Assembly: GCA_017654935.2 (NCBI GenBank)
Contig: CM065690.1
Location: 39,251,509-39,315,508 of the forward strand
Direction of reading: 5' to 3'
DNA length: 64,000 nucleotides
From: Phymorhynchus buccinoides
Taxonomy: Eukaryota; Mollusca; Gastropoda; Neogastropoda; Raphitomidae
Part shown: positions 1 through 54,627 of the stretch, in pieces
How positions within the stretch are numbered: position 1 is the stretch's first letter
Layout of the letters: each line of letters opens with the position of its first letter
Notes under the pieces: generated by a model
Database searches by the model: none
Told to the model about the DNA's origin: nothing
The model's input: the letters and a program-made list of their open reading frames with translations, nothing else
Made by a program: the position numbers and the translations under genes

Positions 1-257
1 CTGCCACTCTTTGACTCTGCCTTTTCCCTTCGCTTTCTATCATCTCCTATCTTTCTGACTTGTTGGTCCATTCTCCTGCCTTTAAAAAAAAATCTTCCAA
101 ATAATTGTTCTCCTTTGAGCTCCTCCGAAATCGGAATGTGTCTGCTGTACATAGCGGGGAGACCAGTGAAAACTGAAAACCGGACACATACGTATCTTAG
201 TATTCTTACCCATTGTGGCCATATGACCTGGGAATGCAGAAGAAGAAGAAGAAGAGA
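1..257 (+). repeat. GAAGAAG-tailed short element, 3' module A
   Basis: Truncated by the window edge. The body contains GAGCTCCTCCGAAATCGGAA and GGGGAGACCAGTGAAAACTG and ends GGGAATGCAGAAGAAGAAG. At least eight copies occur in the window. SINE-like in size and tail, but I see no tRNA head. Confidence 0.8.
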
Positions 258-461
258 GAATAATGTATCATTTATTTAAATTCAGTTCATTTATTTTCTT
301 CTAACTTCTTTGGTGACCTGGCGCTGCGCGTTACCTTCGTTTTTTTCACAATATCGGCAAAATCTTCAACCTGATGAAGGTGGCCGATTGATGAGAAGAA
401 GAAGAAGAAGAGAAAGAAAGACACAGACAAGTTGGTCAATGAAGCACAAACAGCGACCGAC

Positions 462-16661
<16,200 letters not shown>

Positions 16662-16683
16662 GTTTCACTTTTCCTTGTTTACT
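16662..16683 (-). other. WDR3 5'-UTR remnant and upstream splice acceptor
   Basis: Immediately upstream of the start codon the sense strand reads TGTACAG then AGTAAACAAG to the ATG. A pyrimidine-poor but usable acceptor here suggests that the first exon is non-coding and lies further right. Otherwise transcription could start within this region. Confidence 0.4.
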
Positions 16684-16712
16684 CTGTACAGATAAGAGAC
16701 AAGTGACTCTTT

Positions 16713-17119
16713 GGTAAAGGTAAAGATGTGCCACCCCCCCCTGCATTTCTCGGTTAATTGTATTTTTCCGCTTTTGCCTTTCTTACCATACATAAAGCTG
16801 TATTTTAGGAACATATTTAGCTAATTACCTTTTTGGAATACTAACCCTAACCCTAACCCTACCCCTAAACCTAACCCTACCCCCCACTATGTACTGCAGT
16901 ACACCGCGATTTGTCACAGTTGTGGTTCGTTGCGTTTTTCCGTCTTATACGGTGGGGGGTAGGGTTAGGGTTAGGGTTAGGGTTAGGGTTAGTATTCCAA
17001 AAAGGTTATTAGCTAAAAATGTTCCTAAAATACAGCTTTATGTATGGTAAGAAAGGCAATAACGGAAAAATACAATTAACCGAGATAGGTAGGGGGGGTG
17101 GCACATCTTGACCTTTACC
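16713..17119. mobile_element. 407-bp MITE with telomere-like TTAGGG arms
   Basis: A long imperfect inverted repeat whose ends read GGTAAAGGTNAAGATGTGCC. It is flanked by an exact 8-bp direct repeat GACTCTTT at 16705-16712 and 17120-17127. Each arm carries a run of CCCTAA (about 16841-16883) or TTAGGG (about 16957-16992) next to an AT-rich inverted segment. The 8-bp duplication indicates transposition, as in hAT, Merlin or P superfamilies. No transposase is present. Confidence 0.85.
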
Positions 17120-17369
17120 GACTCTTTTAAAAACAGCTCAGAGTCAGAGAGAGCATCTGGCCAGACCCCGTTCCAGTGGGCCAGAAGCTCTACAAAAGGC
17201 TAAAAGACCAGCAGCTAAACTGATCCCCATTATCTGAACTTGGAAATAAGGCTCGGCTCATTTTAAATTTCACCATTGATAATTGGTGATCAATTCCACC
17301 AGAAAGCCAGTTGTCGGCTCCCTAACAAGATGAATTTGCTTTCTCAGTTCTGCAAGCTGAGTCATACCA

Positions 17370-17464
17370 GCTGCCTGCCTGCAGGACTGTACCGCCAGCA
17401 GTCCTTCTCTCGGACAGTTGCCAAGTGGAATGCATATCCACCGGTGGCAGTGAGTGAATGACAT
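17370..17464 (+). mobile_element. LINE-like reverse-transcriptase tail remnant
   Basis: A short frame reads QQSFSRTVAKWNAYPP, resembling the conserved end of LINE ORF2 proteins (pattern F-RT--WN-LP). Only about 95 bp is recognisable; no other retrotransposon domain is visible nearby. Confidence 0.35.
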
Positions 17465-17784
17465 GATTATGGATACTCAACAGTAGAAGAACAGAACAAC
17501 AGAAGAATCAGGTTGAAGATTCTGGTCAGGTCAGGTCAGGTCAGCCAGGCCTCTTGATGTGCCCTATCTTTTGATTGTTTGTTATTGTGGTTTTGTTCAT
17601 CAATCAGATTGGCATAGCTGTGGCGCTTTTTGAACTATCATTGTCGTCTTAATCATAACTGTATTTAAAAACATTAATTTAGGGGTCACTATCTTTTAGT
17701 ATCTACTGAGTATCTAGGAGGTTTTTGCAAACACAATGCTGCATTTTGCGGGGTAGTACGATAAACCGTCATAAACGAAATCAG

Positions 17785-18137
17785 CACGTGGAATAAAGGT
17801 AACCTCAGTGTGAAGGAAAAATAACAAAATGTCCACTCAACATTGTCACAAAACATAGAAATTACCTTACAAAATACGTATCATTCACCTAACCATGCGA
17901 TATCAACATGCATCCACCATACTTTAACACGTGCTTCCGGTTGGAATGAGGCGTAAACAGGGGAGACTACTTTTAACACTTTTTGGGGGGTAAACTTTCA
18001 GAATCTAGGGATATTTTTATTTAGGCCTACCGATCGAAGGTGAAGGGCTGAAAAAAAAATTGTGGTGACGTGGTTTAATTTTCCATCTCAGACAAGCCTC
18101 AACAGCCTTGCTGATAACAGTGTTAACTGCACACGTG
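17785..18137. promoter_or_regulatory. candidate bidirectional promoter for WDR3 and DPY19L3
   Basis: Between the two divergent genes lie three CACGTG E-boxes (about 17785, 17928, 18132). The middle one is directly joined to an ETS-type CTTCCGG (17934-17940). CACGTG is the MYC/MAX core, common in ribosome-biogenesis promoters, and ETS sites are common in TATA-less housekeeping promoters. No transcription start is visible in sequence, so this is inference. Confidence 0.35.
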
Positions 18138-18737
18138 CGTTGCATTTCTTTTAAAAATAATGTATACTGATTGAAATGTGCAGGCCAGTGCCAGTGCCCG
18201 CAGTGGAAACTGAAAAATGGAAAGAAAATTCAAATACATAGATAGATCTATTGCATACATTACATGACTATTACATACATAAACATATGATGCTAATGAT
18301 GTATGAACCATTATGATTATAGTAACTATTTAAATATTAGTAAAAGTTTAAATAATAATAATAAACAGACACTTATATAGCGTTTATAATGAGCATTAAG
18401 CGCTTTACAATCAGCATTGAAACATTCACACACAGAACAACAGACACACACGCACGTACGTGCACGCACGCGAGTGAACACGTTCTTGCACACAGACATA
18501 CACACACAAACCCACACACATTTAATAAAAACATACTCCTTTGGATCGTAGATCGGCAAAGGACAAAAAACACATTGTCACTGAAACACACACAAACTTT
18601 CTCAAACATACACTTGTAGTTGTACAAACACGCACGCACGCACACACACACGCACACATACATATATATATATACACACAAACACACGCCAACTCACGCA
18701 CACAAAACACTCACGTGTACTCACACTCAGTGACTCA

Positions 18738-18922
18738 CGTGTATTGACCCATTCTCCTGCATTCTTTATAAAAAAATCTTACAAACAATTTTCTGCTTTG
18801 AGCTCCTTCAAAATCAGAATGTGTCGGCTGAATGCAGCTGGGAGACAAGTGAAAACTAAAAATCAGACACATATTATGTACCTCACTCATTATGGCCTTA
18901 TGGGAATGCAGAAGAAGAAGGT
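18738..18922 (+). repeat. GAAGAAG-tailed short element, module A, 3' half
   Basis: Begins TTGACCCATTCTCCTGC, contains CCTTCAAAATCAGAATGTGT and ends GGGAATGCAGAAGAAGAAG. Intergenic. Confidence 0.75.
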
Positions 18923-18929
18923 GGGTAGA

Positions 18930-19395
18930 CAGGGCGACGGCCATCCAGACAAGGACAAGGACCATTCAGCGGTACCAAGCATGGTACCGACCTAACCACT
19001 GCCTGCCCCTGAGTCTGATGTGTTTGTTTAGTGCTCCCAACAGCCTTCTGAAGAAGGCTTTAGCAGAAAGTGCCTGGATGGTTTCTGGGTATTGGGCATT
19101 CCATTCTCTGATGGCACTGGAGAAGAAGGAAGCGCTGCACTTCTGGGGTACGGGAAGGGGTCCAGCTGAATTGCTTGCTGTGTCCTCTTCTTGCTGTTGC
19201 AACTAAGGGCTGCAGATCCCTGTGCCTGACATAGAGCTGCCCTTCGCGGGGTATATATGGCACAGGTGCCGCCTCAGTCTGGTCGCTTGTCCCACTCCTG
19301 GTCCCAGTACCAGGCTGGGATGGCCATTGGCTTGCTCTCTTAGGAGAGGACAGGCAACAATTTCTAGCTTGCCAATGAAAATCACCCCCCCGCCC
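18930..19395 (-). mobile_element. degenerate LINE ORF2 3'-end fragment
   Basis: Minus-strand reading frames carry CSASFFSSAIREWNAQYPET followed by a Lys/Arg-poor tail. This matches the FF-R-I-EWN--P signature near the C-terminus of Jockey/CR1/L2-type reverse transcriptase ORFs. Upstream frames need several frameshifts, so it is a dead 5'-truncated copy. It ends about 0.2 kb from the DPY19L3 start codon. Confidence 0.5.
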
Positions 19396-19609
19396 CTTGG
19401 CACTTAAGGGCATGTCAGTTTGAGAACCTATTCTTTTTCTTTAGTATTTGTAGGTGTGATACTGAAATTGTTAAAACATGTGCGTCATAGAACTTAGAAG
19501 TTTGTCTCAAGATAATACGGGGTCTTCACATCTTTAAACAAACTTAGTGTCCCAAACCTCATAACTTTTCCAATATGGAATCTTTTTCTGTGTTGGTTCT
19601 AGAAACGCC

Positions 19610-46458
<26,849 letters not shown>

Positions 46459-46800
46459 GACGGGCAAGATTGTCGACGTTCTTCTGTTGAACTGTTTCTG
46501 TTTGTGTGTGAAAGATGTGAGATCCCCCCCGTGGGGATACCGGGGGGACTTTTGTTTAAATAGTTGTTTTTGTGTGTGAAAGATGTGAGACCACCCCCCC
46601 CCCCCCCCCCCCATGGGGATACCGGGGGGGCTTTTGTTTAAATAGTTGTTTTTTTGTGTGAAAGATGTGAGACCACCCCCCCCCCCCCCCGTGGGGATAC
46701 CGGTTTTTGTTTGTTTAAATAGTTGTTTTTTTGTGTGAAAGATGTGAGACCCCCCCGTGGGGATACCGGGGGGGGCTTTTGTATATGTAGTGTTGTTGTT
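46459..46800 (+). repeat. DPY19L3 3' UTR start with 4 tandem element heads
   Basis: Directly after the stop codon, about four copies of a ~75-90-bp unit occur: TTTTTGTGTGAAAGATGTGA, poly-C (10-23), GTGGGGATACCGGGGGG, CTTTTGTTTAAATAGTTG. The GGGGATACC...AAATAGTT part is the 5' head of the GAAGAAG-tailed family. No clear poly(A) signal is seen here. Confidence 0.75.
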
Positions 46801-47035
46801 GCTGCTTTCGTCGTTCGTAGCAAATCACACCAAGACCAAGAGACGGCTTTGCTCTTTATTCTGCTAGAACATGAATATCACTTGCTGTGTTGGGAGTCGG
46901 GGCCTGACTGAGCTTTCTCACGCACGCTCTCCACAATTACACTTCCGATCGCTCAGAGTTCATTCCCATCATTCCGAATTCATTCACTCGCACGTGCACG
47001 ACATTCTAAGCATTCTCACTTTGCCCTCTCACATA

Positions 47036-47306
47036 TAAATAGTTCCCCCACCTTCTAGAAGTTCTGTGCTTGTAACTTCCTCTCTTTGACTCTGCCTTTT
47101 CCATTTGCTTACTGTCATCTACTATCTTTCTGCCTAACCGGTCCATTCTCCTGCCTTTTTTCACAGGACACTTTCAAAATGATTTCCTCCAGTCGAAGTC
47201 GGACTTGCTGGGCCTAACTATTTCTTAGTTAGGCACATAACGGCAGCATGACGAATCTGCGCTCATAATTGGCAGGAAACTGTCTGAGCGATCGAAGAAG
47301 AAGAGA
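47036..47306 (+). repeat. GAAGAAG-tailed short element, module B
   Basis: AATAGTTCCCCCACCTTCTA, GTCGGACTTGCTGGGCCTAA, GGCAGCATGACGAATCTGCG, CGATCGAAGAAGAAG. Full 3' end. Confidence 0.8.
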
Positions 47307-47387
47307 GAAGGGCATGTCAATTTTGTGACATCAGGACAAAGAACACCATTTCATGAAAGAAAGAACCCAAAACATCATATGATCATG

Positions 47388-47567
47388 CCGTTATTGTTAA
47401 CTTAAGAAAACAAAGAATGCTATGCTTGTGAGAGAAAGAGCTGCCATTATTGTGGTATCAACTATGATCAAGAAGACTGTTATTGTTAACTTAAGAAAAC
47501 AAAGAATGCTATGCTTGTGAGAGAAAGAGCTGCCATTATTGTGGTATCAACTATGATCAAGAAGACT
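47388..47567 (+). repeat. 90-bp direct tandem duplication
   Basis: Two almost identical units with TTATTGTTAACTTAAGAAAA, CAAAGAATGCTATGCTTGTG and GCCATTATTGTGGTATCAAC. Confidence 0.9.
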
Positions 47568-49875
47568 TATTTTTTTGAGAGAAAGAAATTAAAAAACAAA
47601 CAAAGACCATGCAATTATACTGACATCAAGACAAAGAAGATTTTGTGAAAGAACCCAAACAAAGTAATTTTGTTGTAAAGATATATTGTTTTGTTATTTC
47701 TTAGTGTTCAAATGAGATTTTCTTCTCCTTTTTCTTGCTTTTTCATATTTCTGAGTGTATCTTAACCTTGTTCTCTGGCTGAAATATTTAAGCAAGATAT
47801 GTCACCATTACATTATTTATTAACTTCTTTATTCATAACTGTTGATATGTGACTATGTGCATGTATGACATTGTATTTCTGTCAAGAAAAGGCTGATACC
47901 ATGTCGTCAACAGATCTTTTTTGCCTGCCGTTGAAAGCCCATTATGCTGCTAGATAGCATTCTACATGAAAGACTAACCCAAAAACGTTTTATGTCTGTG
48001 GTGTGTAAGTTAATGAGCTGACGTTATCATGGATGCAGCATAAAATCCAGGACTGATCTGTCTTTGTGATTAGGATTTGCATTTCTTTTTTCTTGTCCTC
48101 CTAAGGACTGATCAGTTGGCACGTGGCTTTATGATAAGCCGTCATTACTTCGAGGTTTTAAAACACATCACACTACAAATGACAAGTTTCTGTCTTTTTA
48201 TTTTTTAGTCAATCAAGAGAAGAACCTAAAATATATAAAATTGTGGCCCTAAATATTGGTGTAGGCTTGCTCTTGTGCTGGCAGGGCAGGTGTGGCCAGT
48301 GTGTCTGTGGGTACCATCAGTACCTTCGGGTGTTTCTTTTTCAACAGGTAAATCGAAAGAAGTTTCACCTAACTGTCATCTCAATTCTTATAGGCGTTCT
48401 TGCCTTTCGCTGAATTGCATTTGTCTATGTGTGCGTGCATGCTTGTGTGTGTTTTGATGATGAAAAGAAGTAAGATGTTAAGTTTCATAGAAGACATATC
48501 AGGAAATGTTCGTCATGAGACACAAAGGTGAAGATTCACCAAGAGGGGGAGGGGGGTGGGATTGGAACATTAAAAAGGAATGTGGTGAGCTGCTGGATTG
48601 TACATTGACAGTGAGTAAAAGAGCAAAAAAACACCACCTAACACAATTGTTTCCCACGGTATATCATGATTGCACTTGTTTTGTGTAGCACATTTTCATA
48701 AATCATCCTGGTGAAAAGCATTCACACTTCAAACACCGGTTCTCAGAATATGAGATTAACCCCACATCAGCTTTAGTTACGCTTATTTATGCATCTTATT
48801 TTTAATCAGTTGTAAAGCGCAAAGAGCCTTAGTTTAACTGTGAGGTGTTGCGCTCTATAAAAAATCAATATCATTATTAAGAGAAGGAAACTTTGGAGTC
48901 TTGCAGATTTTTTTTTTTTTTAATAGAAAACTTGATGATAAATTGATATGGTCACTTTTTGTAGTATTATTACTGCTTGGTGAGTGTCGATGAACGATGT
49001 ATCATTGCATACTCTTTATGATGCATACCCTTTATAATCCATACCCTGTCTGATACATACCCTTTATATTGACATAAAGACAAAGAACATGAATAATGCT
49101 TCGCAGCTGTTTATTATTTATCGCGGCGGAGGAAAGAATCAAAGAAATCCATTAATTGTTCTCTTTTGGTTGCAGTGTTTATTGCCACCCCAATACAGAT
49201 GGTAGATGTATTATTAAATACTTTTTACAATGCAATGCAGTTCTTTTGTAAATATTCAAACTCATCCAAACTTCTTCACAAAACTAATAATAAAATTTTA
49301 CGATTTGAAACTTGTGTGAAATTAAATGACTTAAAACAAAGCGGTTCTTTTTTTTCTTTACTGTCCAATCTTCTGGGCCATACAGTGGCGTTGCTCCCAC
49401 TGGTTTCCGACTCCCAACATGCAGCCACACCCCGGCTTGTTCAGGTCGCGGAATCCGAAAGCAGCAGTTTAAGGGGAACGAATCTATGTTAGGAAGAAAG
49501 CAGTTCTGATGTGGCTGATGAAACAGACAAAATGAGACATGATATCACTCCATTAGAAAGGCATAAGCCAAGAAGAAGAAGGCTCCATTACAAAGCTGCC
49601 TAACAGCTTATGCGAAGGGATGTATGTACTCTTACACTTCCAAAGATTTCAGCATTAATACCAAATGTGAGTCAGCACTAACATCTTTTTTTTTAAAAAC
49701 AAAACTTTCTCTGTAAACACTTTGAAAGGAATCTGATTTCAGAATAACAGAAAATGTTTGTAGCGATAAAATGTTTGTCTGCACTTATCTTTCACACTTC
49801 ATTTGTTTGCTGATATCACTTGATTTATTTTAGGCATGGATTTTTTTTTTGGGGGTGGGGTGGGGTGATATTTAG
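47568..49875. other. 3' flank, no gene recognised
   Basis: AT-rich sequence without a supportable ORF, RNA gene or intact mobile element. Only short SINE-tail-like pieces (48795-48870) and a weak repeat around 49370-49490 (CTGGGCCATACAGTGGCGTT) resembling 41175-41280 are visible. It may include the DPY19L3 3' UTR. Confidence 0.5.
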
Positions 49876-50000
49876 TATATTCAAATCACAGAGACTTATC
49901 TCTGTATAGTAATAATAATAATAATAAAATAAAAAAAGAGACATCTCTGTAAAATTCTGGCTGCTCCCACCGCAAGCTCAGCGCCACCCAATAATCCTTC
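49876..50000 (-). mobile_element. SINE 3'-domain fragment
   Basis: AAATCACAGAGACTTATCTC, an (AAT)n insertion, then CATCTCTGTAAAATTCTGGC and CACCGCAAGCTCAGCGCCAC. It matches the left end of the SINE at 30462. Confidence 0.65.
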
Positions 50001-50307
50001 CCAAAATAATGTACTTTTTTATGACGTTACTCAATCATACTCTGACAAATAAAAAAGCTTTCAATGTTAGGTAACAGGAGTATTCTAGAGAGCTTTTAGA
50101 ATTGAAATAATTGTGTAAGGGAAAAAAGAGAGAGCATTGAATTTCTGTTGGTGATTTTCTATTGCGTCTTTTGGAAGACTGATCAAGAAAGACTGTCAAC
50201 TGACATCCAATGGAATAAAAAGTTGTACTGCAAGTTTCATTGTTTGGTGGGCCTCATTAGAACCACTGATCATTGTGTGAGCACAACACTGAATAACATC
50301 TCACTTT

Positions 50308-52490
50308 TGTTTGTGGTACATCCCTTTGTGGGCATGGTCTTTGTAGTTTTTGTTTGTGGTACATCTCTTTGTGGGCATGGTCTTTGTAGTTTGTGTTTGT
50401 TGTACATCCCTTTGTGGACATGGTCTTTGTAGTTTGTATTTGTTGTACATCCCTTTGTGGACATGGTCTTTGTAGTTTGTGTTTGTTGTACATCCCTTTG
50501 TGGACATGGTCTTTGTAGTTTGTTTGTTTTACATCCCTTTGTGGACATGGTCTTTGTAGTTTTTGTTTGTTGTACATCCCTTTGTGGACATGGTCTTTGT
50601 AGTTTGTTTGTTTTACATCCCTTTGTGGACATGGTCTTTGTAGTTTGTGTTTGTTTTACATCCCTTTGTGGACATGGTCTTTGTAGTTTGTTTGTTTTAC
50701 ATCCCTTTGTGGACATGGTCTTTGTAGTTTGTGTTTGTTGTACATCCCTTTGTGGACATGGTCTTTGTAGTTTGTATTTGTTGTACATCCCTTTGTGGAC
50801 ATGGTCTTTGTAGTTTTTATTTGTTGTACATCCCTTTGTGGACATGGTCTTTGTAGTTTTTGTTTGTTGTACATCCCTTTGTGGACATGGTCTTTGTAGT
50901 TTTTATTTGTTGTACATCCCTTTGTGGACATGGTCTTTGTATTTGTTGTACATCCCTTTGTGGACATGGTCTTTGTAGTTTTTATTTGCTGTACATCCCT
51001 TTGTGGACATGGTCTTTGTAGTTTTTGTTTGTGGTACATCCCTTTGTGGACATGGTCTTTGTAGTTTTTGTTTGTTGTACATCCCTTTGTGGACATGGTC
51101 TTTGTAGTTTTTGTTTGTTGTACATCCCTTTGTGGACATGGTCTTTGTAGTTTGTATTTGTTGTACATCCCTTTGTGGACATGGTCTTTGTAGTTTGTAT
51201 TTGTTGTACATCCCTTTGTGGACATGGTCTTTGTAGTTTTTGTTTGTTGTACATCCCTTTGTGGACATGGTCTTTGTAGTTTTTATTTGTTGTACATCCC
51301 TTTGTGGACATGGTCTTTGTATTTGTTGTACATCCCTTTGTGGACATGGTCTTTGTAGTTTTTATTTGCTGTACATCCCTTTGTGGACATGGTCTTTGTA
51401 GTTTTTGTTTGTGGTACATCCCTTTGTGGACATGGTCTTTGTAGTTTTTGTTTGTTGTACATCCCTTTGTGGACATGGTCTTTGTAGTTTTTGTTTGTTG
51501 TACATCCCTTTGTGGACATGGTCTTTGTAGTTTTTGTTTGTTGTACATCCCTTTGTGGACATGGTCTTTGTAGTTTGTGGTACATCCCTTTGTGGACATG
51601 GTCTTTGTAGTTTTTATTTGTTGTACATCCCTTTGTGGACATGGTCTTTGTAGTTTTTGTTTGTTGTACATCCCTTTGTGGACATGGTCTTTGTAGTTTT
51701 GTTTGTTGTACATCCCTTTGTGGACATGGTCTTTGCAGTTTTTATTTGTTGTACATCCCTTTGTGGACATGGTCTTTGTAGTTTTTATTTGTTGTACATC
51801 CCTTTGTGGACATGGTCTTTGTAGTTTGTATTTGTTGTACATCCCTTTGTGGACATGGTCTTTGTAGTTTTAAATTGTTGTACATCTCTTTGTGGACACA
51901 TTTGTTGTACATCCCTTTGTGGACATGGTCTTTGCAGTTTTTATTTGTTGTACATCCCTTTGTGGACATGGTCTTTGTAGTTTTTATTTGTTGTACATCC
52001 CTTTGTGGACATGGTCTTTGTAGTTTTAATTTGTTGTACATCTCTTTGTGGACATGGTCTTTGCAGTTTTTATTTGTTGTACATCCCTTTGTGGACATGG
52101 TCTTTGTAGTTTTTGTTTGTTGTACATCCCTTTGTGGACATGGTCTTTGTAGTTTTTGTTTGTGGTACATCCCTTTGTGGACATGGTCTTTGTAGTTTTT
52201 GTTTGTTGTACATCCCTTTGTGGACATGGTCTTTGTAGTTTTTGTTTGTGGTACATCCCTTTGTGGACATGGTCTTTGTAGTTTATATTTGTTGTACATC
52301 CCTTTGTGGATATGGTCTTTGTAGTTTGTATTTGTTGTATATCCCTTTGTGGACATGGTCTTTGCAGTTTTTGTTTGTGGTACATCCCTTTGTGGACATG
52401 GTCTTTGTAGTTTTAATTTGTTGTACATCTCTTTGTGGACATGGTCTTTGTAGTTTTTATTTGTTGTACATCCCTTTGTGGACATGGTCT
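50308..52490. repeat. ~2.2-kb minisatellite, ~43-bp unit
   Basis: About 50 units of TTTGTTGTACATCCCTTTGT, GGACATGGTCTTTGTAGTTT. Unit variants (TTGTG/TTGTA/TTTTA/TTTTG linkers, GGTACATCC vs TGTACATCC) form blocks that recur: 50880-51130 and 51240-51490 look like a segmental copy. Because 43 is not a multiple of three, the minus strand stays open through all three frames in turn (KGCTTNKNYKDHVHKGMYNK). Confidence 0.97.
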
Positions 52491-53811
52491 GTATTACAAC
52501 AGTTGTGTAACTGAATGAATATAATGTTCCGATGAATGAATCCGATGTTTGAAATATTTTGAGGGGCAATAATGGTCTTTCGAGTTGATTTGACGGTCGT
52601 TGATTTCTGTTTCTTTTTATTTCTGATAAAATTCACACACAAAAAGTATGCAAATGCGAGCATGCTACTTCATGGTATATGTTCATTGCAAAGCCTGTTT
52701 CGAGTGTTGGGGTTTGTGGATTTTGCTTTGTTGTGGCGCCAAGGCAAGGCGATGGTGTGTATTTCTGTGGGTGGATCTTTACTTTACTTGGGAAAGATGG
52801 GAGTGGGAACCAGGATTCAATCCTGTATCTTGTCGGATTGGTAAAACTTTTCAATCAGGCATGGTAGACCTCGGCAAATCGCAGAAAATCCGCGAAACAG
52901 TTTGAAACAAAATTATTAAAAAATGCATTGAAACGGCATGAAAAAGTGAACATTTCACTCATTGAATTTTATTGAATTTTCTTCGGCACCCTGGACCCCC
53001 GGCCATTTTCCTTGAAAACCACTTTGCCTCCACTACCATGCCTGTTCAATGCATTGATTATCTCTTGGCTCATTATTTGTTGTAAGACAGTATTGTACAA
53101 ACAGTTCTGTAAACATAGTTTCACAGTGACCTTGTGTTTCAAATTTACTGCTTTTGATTGAAAGAAACTAAACGCTTGGTGGCCGTCCTCCAACAATACA
53201 ACACTAAATTATTTGGCATCCTGAAAGGCTTTCATCACAAAGTGGTTGTTTGTTCTCTATAGAGTCTTACAAAAATGTAATATCATTTTGTTAACTGTTT
53301 CTATGTGTGTGTTTGTGGAGTGGGGTAGGGTCAAGAACCTTTTTATAGAATAAGTATTCCATAAAAAGGTCTTTGGTAGGGGGGGGGGTCCTTCAACTCC
53401 TCTGCAAATTACTGGGGGGTGGGGGTGGGGTCTTCAGATTTCCCTGTTGTATGTGATGTGTGCCAAAACCTTGATCTTATGATTTGCCCGGTTGGCTTAC
53501 AGTTTTTGTGAGACCATCATTAACATTGCCATTGTCTTCCCTTCTGAATAGCTGCTAAAAGCTTGCAGAACTGAAACCAAAAGAATCACTTGCTTATTTA
53601 ATATTCTCTTGTATTATTTCAAATTAAGGGCTTTAAAAGCTGAATGTTACTAAAATGCAAACTGGTATAAGTAAAATACAACAGGTAGACATAGACAGAC
53701 ATGGATGTTTATGTAGAACTTAACCCTACCCTCATTCCTCCCATTCCCCAATTCTCTCTCTATGACCCCACCCACCCGTATTCCATTCTCAGACCCCTCT
53801 CACTCCATTGT
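52491..53811. other. intergenic, nothing recognised
   Basis: No coding or repeat family supported. A short poly-G run at about 53376-53387 and a G-rich piece at 53412-53430. Confidence 0.5.
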
Positions 53812-53814
53812 TGT

Positions 53815-53980
53815 TGTTTGTTGGCTTACCCTGGCTAAAGGACTCCAGGGATCATCCCAATAACTGAAGCACTTGAACACTGTGGTACAAGTGCATCAAC
53901 TACAGATGACAACATTACGTGTGTGACCATTTTTGACTACCCCGCCACGTGGGCAGCCACACTCCGTCTTTGGGGGAAAG
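53815..53980 (+). repeat. ~160-bp dispersed element, plus orientation
   Basis: GTTGTTTGTTGGCTTACCCT, ACTCCAGGGATCATCCCAAT, GAAGCACTTGAACACTG, CACGTGGGCAGCCACACTCC. Same family as 10096-10255. Confidence 0.75.
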
Positions 53981-54451
53981 ACTCCATCTACTTGCATCCC
54001 ATTCTTTCCTCCTCAATCACATCAACGCCAGTTATCCGGGTGGCACCATTTTTATCTGCTGTTTTCTGCCTAACCAAAGTCCCCCATGTTTATGACAGCA
54101 GAACCATGAAAGGATGATGGTGGTTGTCTACTGAAAGAAGAAGAAGTAACCTCAACCTCAGACCAGGCTTTGGTTGCTGTACAATCACTGAGTCACACTA
54201 CCAGGTGCTATAACTACTGTACGGTAGACCGATAGTCATCACTTTGGGAAACCACTATCAGGGCATGGATTTGATTCCCTTATTCAGTCAGACATGTTTT
54301 CATGAAGCAAAATGATGAAATGCATTTTATGATCTGACTGATCATCAAATGAGGCTTTATACCGAAAATTGTCTGCCCCTTTCTCTTGACCTGAGATGTG
54401 AACGCCCCCTACTTAAGATTATCGCCCTTGCCTGTCAGGAACTAGTATATA

Positions 54452-54627
54452 CAGTGGAACCTCCCTTATAAGACCTCCCATTATAAGACTCCCTCCCACA
54501 TAAGACCTACTTCTCCGAGTCATTGCCCTTTTTTGTAAGTATTAAAAGTATATCCCTTATAAGACCCCTCCCTTATAAGACCTCATTTTGGATGATTTTT
54601 GAAGGTCTTATAAGGGAGGTTCCACTG
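54452..54627. mobile_element. pogo/Tigger-like MITE with TA duplication
   Basis: CAGTGGAACCTCCCTTATAA and TTATAAGGGAGGTTCCACTG, both next to TA. 176 bp, the closest relative of 42023-42195. Confidence 0.85.

Noticed and set aside
16841..16992. True telomere or chromosome end
   Set aside because: The repeats are short, point in opposite directions and lie inside an element with TIRs and an 8-bp target duplication, between two genes.
18930..19395. Protein-coding gene on the minus strand upstream of DPY19L3
   Set aside because: Frames are broken, and the only recognisable motif is a LINE reverse-transcriptase tail.
49166..49492. 108-aa ORF in the 3' flank
   Set aside because: No family recognised; part resembles a dispersed repeat near 41.2 kb.
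50257..52569. Several minus-strand ORFs of 119-286 aa with KGMYNKQKLQRPCPQRD-like repeats
   Set aside because: A 43-bp minisatellite rotates through three stop-free frames. There is no non-repeat domain, no splice context and no start-codon logic.
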